The notes under the pieces: model-generated
The model's database searches: none
What the model saw: only the letters and a program-made list of their open reading frames with translations
Told to the model about the DNA's origin: nothing
In this document: one piece after another, positions 23,217 through 34,376 of the stretch
Position numbering within the stretch: the stretch's first letter is position 1
How the letters are laid out: the number at the start of each line of letters is the position of its first letter
Assembly (NCBI GenBank): GCA_013368315.1
Contig: JAACJM010000261.1
Coordinates: 1 to 64,000 of the forward strand
Direction: 5' to 3'
DNA from: Tetrapyrgos nigripes
Lineage: Eukaryota > Basidiomycota > Agaricomycetes > Agaricales > Campanellaceae
DNA length: 64,000 bases
Program-made: the position numbers and the translations under genes

Positions 23217-23551
23217 TATGAGAATAAATAAATATGAGGACACTTGTTAAACAAGCGAAGTGACGAATACTATTGTGGCTCTAGAGGTATAGACAGTAAA
23301 CTACTACGTATTTATACTGTTGGCTACTGTGGCTATGCAAGTCTGTAAATATAACACTGTGGAGAAAAGTGGATACTACGATGTAATGTCTGATATCAGT
23401 TCGGAGTCAACAATGTAAGAAATGATGTAAGTATAGAGTAGTACAGAAGTAGGTGGTGCATATGTGGACACAAGTGGATTGTGTATACTAGAAAGTGGAG
23501 AGAAAGATAAGATCATTTGTTGTAAGTATAGTTCAATATAAAATTCCAACA
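23217..23551 (-). repeat. 3' LTR of copia element 1
   Basis: 335 bp. On the minus strand it begins TGTTGGAATTTTATATTG and ends TTATTCTCATA. Compared with the other LTR it shows six sites where one copy has TG and the other CA. Confidence 0.95.
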
Positions 23552-23560
23552 CTCCTCCTC
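23552..23560 (-). promoter_or_regulatory. Polypurine tract of copia element 1
   Basis: GAGGAGGAG directly before the 3' LTR on the minus strand, the expected primer for plus-strand DNA synthesis. It overlaps the polyprotein stop codon. Confidence 0.7.
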
Positions 23561-26500
23561 AAACCTTTGCGAGTCCCATAGACAAAGCGAAGTGTTTGGC
23601 TTTAAGAGATGGTAAAGCCTTCGTAAAAATGTCAGCAGTCATTTTGTCGGTGGGGCAGTATGCAAGTCGAATTTTGCCTTCTTCCATGACATAGCGGATA
23701 AAGTGATATCGGATGTCAATGTGTTTGGTGCGAGCATGATAACAGTCGTCCTTAGTGAGTGCAATAGCCGATTGGTTGTCTGAGTGAATAAGAATGGGAT
23801 CGGTGATAGATCCAAAGATTTTGGATATGAAGTTCTGAGTCCATATGGCTTCCTTGGCAGGATGAGATAGAGTGATGTATTTGGCTTCGGTAGTGGAGAG
23901 TGAGATTGTGTCTTATCGTTTAGAAGACCAAGATATAGCTCTGCCATTAAGCATGAAGACATAAACAGATATGGCGTGTCGGTCTTTGTTAGACATTCCA
24001 TCTGCATCTGAATAACCAATAATGTCCGTCTGCTTCTTTCCATAAGTCAACCAATGATCCTTTGTCGATTTTAGATAAGTGTTCCAGTGAGTGAATCAGG
24101 TGAGTTGTGAAACTGGATAAGTGAGATCTGGGTGTGTAGCATGACATAAATATTGTAGAGTGCCTAAAGCTTCTCGATATAGTTTGTCGCACATCTGGGC
24201 AATTTCTTCGACAGTAGTAGGACTTTGTGATGTCGATAAGTGAGTATGTGGATTGAATGGTATAGAGACGGGTTTAGTGTCAGTGAATCCGTAATGTGCG
24301 ATGATGGAGTCAATGTAGGATTGTTGTGACATTTGGAGTGTGTGTTCCTGTTTGTTCCTGCATATTTCAATTCCTAGCATCCAATGTAATTCTTCTGCAT
24401 CTGTGACTTCTACCTTCCCTTTAATCTTCTTTTTCAACTTCTCCATATCTGCCATAGTGTCGGTAACCAATGTCATGTTGTCAACGTGAATGAATAGAAT
24501 GATGAATGGATTAAGTCGGTAAAAGACGGTGTGATCAAAGTTAGAACGTGTGAGTCCAATGTCCTTCATGATTTCGCAGAATCGTAGATACCAACGGTGT
24601 CTGGCTTGTTTGAGTCCGTAGAGAGCTAATCTGAGACAGAGTACTTGACCAGGTTTGACTCCTGTCATCTCAATGCCGGGAGGTGGTTTCATGAATATGT
24701 TATCGTTAGGATTGGTTTTGCCGTAAAGGTATGCTGATTTGACATCCATTTGGTGAACTTCCATGTTACAATATGCTGCAATGGATAGAATGATGCATCC
24801 TGATGTCATCTTGGCAACTGATGTGAATGTTTCGTCTCGGAAATAGTCGACTTCTGGGATTTGGTTGTATCCACGCACAACAAGTCATGCTTGATGTTCC
24901 TTGACCTTTCCGTGTTCATCCTTCTTCGTTCTATAAACCCATTTTCCAGTGAGAATGTTGGCGTTTGATGGTGCATAGACTGGAATGAACGTTCCTCGTT
25001 CTTTATGCCTCCTCATCTCTTCTTCTATAGCTTCCTTCCATTTGGGCCAATCTGGTTGTCATTTCGCTTCCGCAACTGAAAGTGGGTCATAAGCTTCAAG
25101 TTTGGATGTAACCTGAGCGAGACTAGTGGTAAGCAAATTGGCAGATTCTACTCCTCCTGTCTTCTTCGTCATGGATCTGGTGATAGGTCTTCTACCTGTG
25201 ACAATTTCAGGTGGAATGATGATCTTGGGTGCGATAGGTTCGGTAATTTTGATGACAGGATCAATTGTATCCGACTCAGGGACCTTTTGTTCCAAATTGA
25301 TGAAATCATTATCCTCCTCCTCCCTGAGTTGGATCGGTTGATTTGTGAATTGGATGTTCTGTTCCATGGTGATGGATTTCTTCTTCAGCCAATAGAGATA
25401 GTAACCCTGGGATTCCTTCTCTGGTCCTAACCAATGTCCTTTGACTGCCTGATCTTCCAATTTGTTGGGTTTTGGAGTGCGTTTGACGTAAACAATAGAG
25501 CTGAATGGATGAAGATCTGAAATGTCTGGGATAGTTCCAAATTGTTTTTCATAGGGAGTCTTCATATCGATAGCTTTGTGTGGGGTACAGTTCCAAATGT
25601 AAGTTGCATGGAGCATAGCCATGCCCCATAACCATTTCGGTAAGCCTGATGAGATGAGCATAGCTCTGATGGTGTTAAGAAGTGTGCGATGACTTCTTTC
25701 TGCAATACCGTTCTGCTCTGGCATATCGTGTACCACGAGTTTCCTCTCCGTTCCTTTTCCTTCCAAATACTTCGTAAATTCTCCTCGATCCGACTGTAGA
25801 ATTTTGATGATAATATTGAATTGAGTTTTGAGGGTGGTCTGGAAGATGACATATTTGGTGAATGATTCATCTTTAGAGCGCAGTAGGGGGGTTTCTAGCC
25901 AGTATGTAGCATTGTTGATAAGCGTGAGTGAATACTCCTGGTGATTGATAGTCCTGACTGAAGCTGGTCCCCAGACATCCATGTGCATTCTGTCTCCAAA
26001 GTTCTCGGTGTGTGGAGTAAGACGTAATTTTGGAATAGTGAGACGAGCCCCTTTGGCGTGCATACATACAATGTATTCAATCCGCTGCATTTTTTCGGAT
26101 CAAGACGTAATCCTTTAACTGAATTGTTTCTGAATAAGGTTTCGATGTATTGATAACTCTGGTGACCAGTAGTGCAATGGGCTTCATATGAGGATAGTAA
26201 GCATTTTCATGCTCAATGATTTGATAAAGCCCATGCACTTTTGGAATGTGAGCGATGTTACGACCTTGTTTCGAGATAACCATAACTCCTCCTTCAATAT
26301 GAATGTCATATCCTGCATCATCCAATTTACCCAATGATACTAGTGTGTTTGGCATGTCTGGACAATAGAGAGTGTCATGTAAGGGTAAGAAGTGAGGTTT
26401 CTCCTTTGTATCAACTGTTTTGATGTATAGGGTGCCTTTCCCTTGGGATGTGAATGTATCAGAGTTAGCAGCTTGAATTTGACGAGTGGGAATAGTCTGA

Positions 26501-28582
26501 TAGTTTTGTAATTAATCTCGGAGTGGGGACATGTGAGATGAACATCCAGAATCAAATAGAATCGGTGGAGTATGTTCCAATGCTACGAAAGCTGCTTCCT
26601 CGGCTATATCAGAGCAATTGATAGTGGGGTGATCAATAGGATCTTCGATTTCCAGGATTTCAATGGCCATCCAGCTTTCTTCGTCACTATCTTCTTCATT
26701 CTTTTCTCTAGCACTACTCACTGTATCCTTTCCTTTTCCATTCCTTTGTTGTCCATTTTCCCAATTCTTTCTGTCTTCCCTGTAATTCCTATCATCTTGA
26801 TGTTCTCTGGCGATGTTAGCACGTTGCATGTGCTTTGATGTACAGTTCTTGGAGAAATGACCAAGTCCTCCGCAGTTGTAACAGCTGGGTTCCTCCCTTG
26901 TTGAGTTGTTGCCTTGCCAATTTCCTCCTGCTCCACCTCAGCCTCTGCCTCTGAAATTTCCTTGACCTCTGAATGATGATCCTCCTCGGCCTCCTCTGCT
27001 ATTTCCTCTGCCTCTTCCTCCTCTTCCCCTAAATCTGCCATGCCCTCTGCCTCGGAAGTTGTCGTTGGAGTAATTCGCAGATTCTTGAGATTTGTTGGAA
27101 CTAGAAGCAAAGGCGCGAATGGCTGCAATCAACATTTCTGGTGTCAATTTGCTAGGTTCTTCTCTGTGGACAGTGATGAGGGCTTTGACAGTGGCTTGAT
27201 ACATATCAGGAGTAGAAGAGATGATGGCTGATTTGAATTGAGAATCAGGGATAGAAACTCCACGATCGCGATGAGATTGTCGAGGTGCTTACCAACTTTA
27301 GCTGGGTTGGTACAAGTGAGGGAGAAAAGTCACTTTTCCAAGCTGGCTTCGGTGAGTGGATCCTTTCCATCATAATCCTGCTTCAATGCATCCCACAACT
27401 CCTTCAATGTTGGCTTGTTCTTGTAACACCTAAAAATGGTGTCTGGTAGTGTGCCAATAATGCCATTCAACAGGTCTTTATCCTGTTGTTGTTGATCTGC
27501 CGCTGATGTGGGTTCTGTGGTTAGATACTTATCGTATCCAATAGATCCTGCTCCCCTCTGTACTCTCGTTACCCATGTACTCCAATTAGATCTGTCCTTC
27601 TCGAGTTTGCTTTGGTTGCTTTGGACATGTCATCATCTGAATCTGAATCTGAATCAATTGTATTGTCTGGATCAGATGGATTGGGATCTGGATTGGATGG
27701 TGGAGAAGGTGAGCTGGGTGGATTAGGATGTGGTTCTGGATCTGGATTTGGATTGGGATCTTGTGATGGAGGATTCAGTGGAGGTGGTGTTGGATCTCTT
27801 TTCAGTGGTTGTTCTGGCGCTTCTGGTACAGATGATAATGATGGCTGTGGATCTGATGATTTGGAGGGCTGTGGCGCAGCTTCTCGTGGCTGTCCTGGAG
27901 GTGGAAATATGAGTGGATTTCTTGGCGGTGGTAATAGAATATAAGTGAGCCTATGTAGGTAGTATCAGTAAGAATAAAAATAAGAAACAGTAAATAAGAG
28001 TACTACTCACCTCAGTGCATGAAGATGAACACTGAGGTGTCACAAGTGTACAGACAGTATATAAGGTATCAGTCTGTAATCAAGGTGTCAGTACGCAAGC
28101 CCGAATAACTAGGTGTGCCACTATCTGGGATCTAAATAAGGCTGTGCCACTACCCAGGAACTAAATACGAGTCCATGAAGAAAGGAAGCAAATGGCGCAA
28201 CAAGTAGTACATTCTCGATGGCCATTAATAAGTGGTTCTTGTCCTCTGTTTATGTGTCGTCCCCAAGGATTTGGGTTTGCCTTTGGTGGTAATGGGATAG
28301 AGTTGTAGCGATTTGGACAGGGATGAGCTGTTTTGTTGCACCGATAAAATTCTTTGCTTTCTATGTCCCAAAAACGATCAATGTAGTTGTCGAAGTCATA
28401 TACATGTGCTTGATATGCACAATGAAGATCTGGTGCTGGTGGGACATACTCTTGTGGTCTGGACTGCCTCTCCTAGACTGGTTTCTAGATCCTGACTGTG
28501 ATCTGGTTGTCTGTTTGGGATTGGCAACCCTGGGTGCTGGCGATCCATGCCTTGAACTGTAGTGTTGCGAACTACTAGTCAT
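23559..28582 (-). pseudogene. Gag-Pol of copia element 1, with many nonsense codons
   Basis: Start MTSSSQHYSSRHGSP at 28582, a proline/acidic N-terminus, then a Gag core (STWVTRVQRGAGSIGYDKYL). An RG-rich stretch leads into the zinc knuckle CYNCGGLGHFSKNC, followed by protease ILFDSGCSSHMSP. Integrase keeps the Asp-Asp-Glu residues (HMDVWGP, LQSDRGEF, NGIAERSHRT). Reverse transcriptase has MDVKSAYLYG and ALYGLKQARHRWY, but HVDN in place of the catalytic YVDD. RNase H has YSDADGMSNKDRHA and SLSTTEAKY, ending TADIFTKALPSLK and a stop at 23559. In-frame stops: TGA at 27330, 26938, 25059, 24885 and 24096; TAA at 26512 and 23913. A frameshift lies near 26085 and probably another near 27270. Non-functional. 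Confidence 0.92.
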
Positions 28583-28622
28583 ACAACGTCAAGAGCTAGA
28601 CGATGAGATATGATTAGGCTAG

Positions 28623-28638
28623 GGCGGGGCCCATAACC
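28623..28638 (-). promoter_or_regulatory. Primer-binding site of copia element 1 (initiator tRNA half)
   Basis: The plus strand reads GGCGGGGCCCATAACC against the LTR, which looks like the anticodon arm of initiator tRNA-Met (GGGCCCAUAACC around the CAU anticodon). On the transcript it would pair with a 5' tRNA half, as described for Drosophila copia. Confidence 0.7.
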
Positions 28639-28974
28639 TATGAGAATAAATGAATATGAGGACACTTGTTAAACAAGCGAGGCAATGAATACTATTGTGG
28701 CTCTAGAGGTATAGACAGTAAACTACTAAGTATTTATACTGTTGGCTACTGTGGCTATGTGAGTCCGTAAATATAACACTGTGGAAAAAAGCAGATACTA
28801 CGATGTAATGTCTGATATCAGTTCGGAGTCAATGATGTAAGAAACGATGTAAGTATGGAGTAGTACAGAAAGTAGGTGGTGCATATGTGGACACAAGTGG
28901 ATCATGTATACTAGAAAGTGGAGAGAAAGATAAGATCATTCATTGTAAGTATAGTTCAATATAAAATTCCAACA
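28639..28974 (-). repeat. 5' LTR of copia element 1
   Basis: 336 bp, partner of 23217-23551, adjacent to the primer-binding site. Confidence 0.95.
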
Positions 28975-28979
28975 TACCC

Positions 28980-30743
28980 AGCTGCATATCGTGGGAACAC
29001 AACTTCCAGTGTGCGCGTGATTCCAGCTACTTCTGGCAGTCATTGTTTGTTGGTATTTACCTAAGCCCTTTATTGCGTTGATAGCTAAATTAATCATTTT
29101 TCACTATTTGTTTGGCCTGTGGCACCCGTACTCCTGGTACAGATGTGTTGGTGGCCATTTTAGTGCTTGAAGTTTATTACTTTTGTGTTTTCGTCATTTC
29201 AGAGGGGATTCTGCCCATGTACAAGTACAATAGTAGGTGTACATACTTGATATTTACAGATCTGGGTTTTTGATCAGTAAATCTTAAAAAAAGAGTGAGT
29301 CATGAATATGTGACAGTTGCCACAATCATATAAGTGCTATCAAATAGCTGATAAAAGAATCTAGAATGTGCATATATATTTCTAGATACTAGAGAGTGAA
29401 AACATGTGTAAATTATCTTTCCATTTAGGTACTGTGTAGTACTGTTTTTCATCAACTACTTTAATACCCCTATCTGTGCTCTCAGCCTGGCACATCATTT
29501 TTTTTAGTTATTTCAGACCTTGTGGACCTTGTTCCTCTTCTAATTTGTTTTGTTTTTCTTACTATTTGATTCCTAAAGATCACATTTTACATCCTGCATC
29601 TTTTGGGTTTCTTTCTGACTTGTTTTATTGCCACACATTTTATGTTCTGGATATTTTTTTTTTCCCCAGACTTCCACCATATAATACACCTCTTAAATAA
29701 CACATAGCTACTGAAATCACACATATAAGGTATCTAATTACTCCCAATAGAGTCAGCTTCCCTGTGCAATTCAAGAGTTATATGTATATCTGAGTGGCCC
29801 CAGTATTTCTCACTGGTCTTCCAGTTTTCATTTATGTACATTTTGGCCCTATAGTAATGATAACAATAGAGTCTAGTTGCTACCCATTTTCACTGACTTA
29901 TTGTTATTCTCCCAAAGTTTGCCATAGGTCATCATATTGTAATTATCCAGCTATTGTCTAGCCACATGTGGTTCTTTTAGAGCTGCATATCATTACACCC
30001 TGTATCAGATATAGGAACAAAGTAGTGAGTGCAATTCTGGTGCCACTTGGGTAAAGGTGAGGTGCAATGAGGTACAGGCTAGGTGCAGATGGTGGTATAC
30101 AGTCTAGATGCAGGTAAAACATGGGCAAGGTGTGGGTGAGATAGAGGCTAGATGTGGGTAAGATATGGCTTGAGGGAGATCCAGGCTAGGTGTTGGTGAG
30201 GGTACTGGTTAGATGCAGGTGAGATATAGACTAAGTGTGGGCTAGGTATGGGCTAGATGTAGTGAGGTACAGGTTAGGTGTGGGTGAGGTGTGGACTAGG
30301 TATGTGTACAGTATGAGTTAGGTGCAGGTGAGTGTCATGACTCTGCCATCTAGCAGTCCTATATAGAAATCTGATAGGGAGACAACACCTAAGGGTTGGT
30401 CTGACGCCCTGTAGAAACCAGCACAATCACCAAAGGGCCATAGGAGAATAATAGAAAGGGCAATCTTTCACTACAAAGCACAATCCTGACATCCAATGAC
30501 TACAATGACTCAAGCTGGCTATCTGACATCAACACTATATGTTGACTCTAGTAGAAGTCAAAGGAGAATGATCATGGTCCAACAATGAGAAAGCAAATTG
30601 TTGCCTACCAGGTAAGTAATATCACTGACTGAAGCACAAGAGATAGCCAGGACAAGTGAGTTTAGATTCTAGGGATAGCATTTTTGTATTGTGCTAAGGA
30701 GCTATTCTCCTAGAAGAATACTCCTGGTTCAAGACTTCTAGCT
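28980..30743. other. Left arm remainder and core of the CACTG-ended element
   Basis: 28980-29286 is the rest of the left inverted repeat. The core after it is AT-rich and shows no coding sequence. Confidence 0.5.
30045..30340. repeat. Minisatellite, unit about 20 bp (GGTGTGGGTGAGGTA-like)
   Basis: About a dozen imperfect units made of AGGTGTGGGTGAG, AGATGCAGGTGAG and GGCTAGGTGTGGG variants inside the core of the CACTG-ended element. Confidence 0.65.
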
Positions 30744-31758
30744 GGGTCACCAGTTTTTCAAGCTCACAGTCAAGCCACAGTGAGCTTGACTCTCTATTTT
30801 GGGTGTGGCTGTGCTTATCCCTGGTCTAGTCAACTTCACTACACTTCATTTGACAACAAGTTACTCACATTGAAGGGTTCATTTATTGAGGAGACGTATA
30901 TTATGTATACCACATTCTTCATTACACCTTGATTTAGCATCTGCTGACTCAAGTACATAATCTTTTAAAAAACACAGAGATACAATACTCAAATTTTCCT
31001 AGATGTTTCCCAACTACATTAGCTAGATATGGTAATCCAAATGGAACAGGAAGACCCTTACAAATGAGGCTTTATGATTTAGAGGCAATGGCAATAGATT
31101 TACAAGCTCAAAAATAGGTTAGACCTATTCAAAGTAAAGGTAATGACTATCAAAGACATCTAAGGGCATATAAGGGGCTTTTGAGATGGATCAAGAGTAG
31201 CTGGAGGAAGCTTGAGTGTGAGCTTGAATGTGAGCTTGACTTTCCTTTTTGGGTATGACTAGCCTAGTGAACTTTACTACACTTTGTTTTCTTGGATGTG
31301 AGCTTGGGTGTGAGCTTGGCTGAGCTTGAGTGTAGCTTGATGTGAGCTTGACTTTCCTTTTTGGGTATGACCCAGTCTAGTGAACTTTACTACACTTTGT
31401 TTTCCTTACATTCCTGAGTCAAACTCAACTACATAGTTTACAGAGATAGATTTTCCCAACTGTGGTAGATTGTGAATATGGTAGTCCAAGGGAACAGGCA
31501 GATCCTAATCAATGAAGTTTTATGATTCAGAGACAATGGCAATAGATATTAGGCTTCAAAGCTAGAAAACATATTCAAGGTAAAGTAGCTCATATCAAAG
31601 ACATTTCAGGACATATAAGTAGCTTTTACATCATTGTGAGATGGCCCAAGAGTAGCTGGAGAAGCTTGAGTGAGGCTTGAGATGGCTCAAGTGGCTTGAG
31701 GGTAGCTTGTGTGAGCTTGACTGTGAGCTTGAGTGTGAGCTTGAAAAACCAGATGCCC
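30744..31758. mobile_element. Mutator-like (tentative) element, copy 2
   Basis: Ends GGGTCACCAGTTTTTCAAGC and the complementary TGAGCTTGAAAAACCAGATG followed by CCC, as in the copy at 15483-16892. The flanking 9 bp are CTTCTAGCT and CTTGTAGCT (8 of 9 match). The subterminal parts carry many GAGCTTG words. No transposase. Confidence 0.65.
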
Positions 31759-32664
31759 CTTGTAGCTTATATATTCTGACCATTGTAGACTATGAAATTG
31801 CAGTTGCTTTGGATCTATAAAGAGCAAACAGGATAGCAGATGTTGAGGCATTAGGTAAGTGGTGAGGTGGTTCATGACAATGGTATGGATGAGATGCAAA
31901 TCCATATTTAAAAAAATGTGTATATTGACAATCTAACTGATGAGCAATCATTTCTGGAGTTAGTGTTTTTATGGCATGTAGTATTTAATTATCTATCAAG
32001 TTACTGCCAGCTTACAAATTCATATCAGGAGAACACAGGGAAAAATGAGCAATATCCTGGGTTCTTTTGATGGCTCAAGAAGAAATGACTAAAATATGAA
32101 TTTAACACAAATTATGAGGAGGGTTGCATATTCTTAATTAACTCTTTTTCAAGATTTACTGATCAAAAACCCAGATCTGTAAATATCAAGTACATACACC
32201 TGCTATTGTACTTGTACATAGGCCGAATCCCCTCTAAAATGATGAAAACACAAAAGTAATGAACTTCAAGCAATAAAATGGCCACCAACATGTCTGCACC
32301 AGGAGTACCCATACCACTCTACCAAGGGTACATTTTCTGGGTGCCACAGGCCAAACAAACAATGAAAATAATTAATTTGGCTATCTACACAACAAAGGGC
32401 TCAGGTAGATACCAACAAACAATGGCTGCCAGAAGTAGCCAGAATCATGTGCACACTGGAAGTTGCGTTCCCACGATATGCAGCTGGGTACTCACCATTG
32501 ACTCACTGGGTCTCAACCAGATCCTACCCAGTTAAAGTGTGACTGTGTCATCATTTTCCCCCAGTGAAAGTCGCCCTACAAGCAGCATGTGGTGGAGATA
32601 TCAGATGCTGATTACCTCAGAATGGTCAAGGTTCTACTGGAGATTGGAGCTGATGTGAACCTTC

Positions 32665-33493
32665 TATTGGAATTTTGTATTGATCTATACTTGTATAAAC
32701 AGCTTCATTTCTCTTTTCCACTTTGATAGTATATGTCACGAATCGCTCCCCGCCTATTCATCTCCTTTCTATTCTTTTCCCTTTACTATCTACTTCCCAC
32801 TTTAACACCATAAACATCAACCATTTCTCATCATCATCTATAGTTACCATCTCTCTAGATCTATGACTCACATTCTTATCCCCTCCAATTCCTATCTCCA
32901 TGGACATTCTCACTGTCAATCACTCCATATGATCCAGTACCTTCATCTATCCATATTTGACTCATTATTTTCTCACCCTTGACATTTCCACATGATACCG
33001 TCTATTATTACTTACTCTTTCCCATCTGTTCATATTTTACTTATATACCTGTGATCCTTGTAACCTATTCCTTAGTTCGTTCACTTCGTCTCCGCTCTGT
33101 ACTTGTACTACGCAGTGTAGAGCCTAGTCAGCTTACTTTCTCTCTATTTCTTTACCTCTTTTCCTCTCTTGATCAATCGACTCTCTTGTAACTGGTCTTC
33201 TTGTACTATGTGACTTGGGTGGTTATTAAGTGTACCGACAACCTTGACAGTATACATGATGCACTTGTTCCACTGATACACCACATACGCAGCATTATGC
33301 TCCATCTTGAATTCATACTGATAACAAACATTACATCGTTCTATCCACTTTACACCACATAGCTATACACGCACAGCATGTAGTGTTATTTACAGATTTG
33401 CTCAGCCACAGTAGCTAACAGTATAAATACTCAGTAGTTTACTGTCTATACCTTTAGAGCCCAATAGTATTTGTCGCTTCACTTATTCTCATA
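32665..33493 (+). mobile_element. Solo copia LTR (family of 23217-28974), itself split by another LTR
   Basis: Starts TATTGGAATTTTGTATTG (first TG changed to TA) and ends ACTTATTCTCATA. Flanked by a perfect 5 bp duplication CCTTC (32660-32664 and 33494-33498). Without the inner insertion it is about 308 bp and clearly diverged from the other LTRs of the family, so it is an older insertion. Confidence 0.85.
32734..33249. mobile_element. Solo LTR with TGTCA...TGACA ends, copy A, nested
   Basis: 516 bp, begins TGTCACGAATCGC and ends CAACCTTGACA, with a perfect 5 bp duplication GTATA (32729-32733 and 33250-33254). Two related copies lie at 34211-35447 and 35854-36303; all share the internal stretch TTCGTTCACTTC. 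The 5 bp inverted ends and 5 bp duplication fit an LTR, probably of a gypsy-type element; no internal part of the element is in the window. Confidence 0.85.
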
Positions 33494-33560
33494 CCTTCAT
33501 GGTAGTAAATATGGAGGTGCACTTCAGGCTGCTTCCTCACTCACCTGAAAAATGATCCTT

Positions 33561-34210
33561 GACTGTTTGATTCATCAAGGAGAAAAATTAGATACCATTT
33601 TCCAAGTATTTCAAGATAATAATAGCCTTTTTAATGCTCTACCATCTGAGGAACCAGGAGATATTTTCTGGAATATATAGTTTCACTTCCCATCTGTACT
33701 CAAGTAATTATTTGCCAGACCATCTTACATATGCATAAGGTTCAAATTTCAAATTCCTCAAGAAAAATTACTGTTTGTACCAATGTTTCACTATAAATAT
33801 TTTGTGCAACTGGTTCTAATTGTGATTCAATTTTAAAGTAATATATTCATTTTGCCTTGTTCTATTCAATGATTGATAAAACTCATTGTGACTGGCTCAT
33901 ATATACCTCTTAATACTTATACAAGTCAGATTCCAGATTCAATACATAGTCATCAACAGAGCCCACTTTTAAAATACTTCCACATGAACATACACCATGC
34001 CAGAGATCATCTCTGAAAATGTCTCTTGGAGTCTATATAGATACTCTTTGCACCTGCACAGCCACACTGTATTTGTCAAAGGAAGACTCTTCACTGGACA
34101 CTCTCAAGGTCAACATCTATACTGGCTCCATACTACATAGATGATGACATAGATGAGAGAGTGCAAGAGCTTTTAATTGTTGATTGTGCCCTCAAATGGC
34201 ACTTGATGGG
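33561..34210. other. Non-coding, related in part to 35790-35850
   Basis: The stretch near 33612-33675 (CTACCATCTGAGGAACCAG) is repeated near 35808-35845, so the ankyrin-gene region was itself duplicated before the LTR insertions. Confidence 0.4.
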
Positions 34211-34376
34211 TGTCACAAACTGCTACAGTTCTTTGTCGTCCTTCTTCTTTCTCTTCATCTTTTACTTCATTGTTTAACCCAGAATTCCTTCATCACTCTT
34301 CCATTGCTTTTCCTCATTGATTTGCACTCAGATTCATAGTCAGCAAACTATATAATAACTGTCTATCAAGCTTCTA

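Larger units (their letters stand above)
23217..28974 (-). mobile_element. Ty1/copia retrotransposon 1, complete but dead (5758 bp)
   Basis: LTRs at 23217-23551 and 28639-28974, perfect 5 bp target duplication TACCC (23212-23216 and 28975-28979), primer-binding site and polypurine tract all present. Order on the minus strand is gag, protease, integrase, reverse transcriptase, RNase H, which defines copia. It lies inside the left arm of the CACTG-ended element. The LTRs differ at about twenty positions, nearly all transitions, so the insertion is fairly old or was mutated fast. Confidence 0.95.
23137..32566. mobile_element. CACTG-ended DNA element with ~400 bp inverted repeats, split by copia
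   Basis: The left arm is 23137-23216 plus 28980-29286, interrupted by the copia element; the right arm is 32152-32566. The arms are reverse complements of each other along about 400 bp. The ends read CACCGGGGGAAAATGA on the left and CACTGGGGGAAAATGA on the right (reverse complement). The flanking 3 bp are AAA on both sides (23134-23136, 32567-32569). CACTG-type ends with a 3 bp duplication suggest a CACTA/CMC-like element, though AAA is weak evidence. The core (29287-32151) is non-coding and holds a minisatellite and a Mutator-like copy. No transposase seen. Confidence 0.6.
32567..33560 (+). pseudogene. Ankyrin-repeat gene remnant, right piece, split by an LTR
   Basis: After the CACTG-ended element the plus strand reads VALQAACGGDI, then in another frame LRMVKVLLEIGADVN at 32613-32660, both typical ankyrin repeat parts. 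A copia LTR (32665-33493) interrupts it, and it resumes after the target duplication with GSKYGGALQAASS. Frameshifts and stops show it is dead. Ankyrin arrays of this kind follow NACHT domains in many mushroom NLR-like proteins; no NACHT part is visible here. Confidence 0.6.

Noticed and set aside
23639..24043. 134-codon frame on the minus strand in the copia RNase H region
   Set aside because: The true RNase H lies in another frame of the same strand (YSDADGMSNKDRHA and following motifs), interrupted by TGA and TAA.
27612..27944. Gly/Ser-rich open frame on the plus strand
   Set aside because: It is the reverse of the Pro/acidic N-terminus of the copia Gag on the minus strand; low-complexity DNA leaves several frames open.
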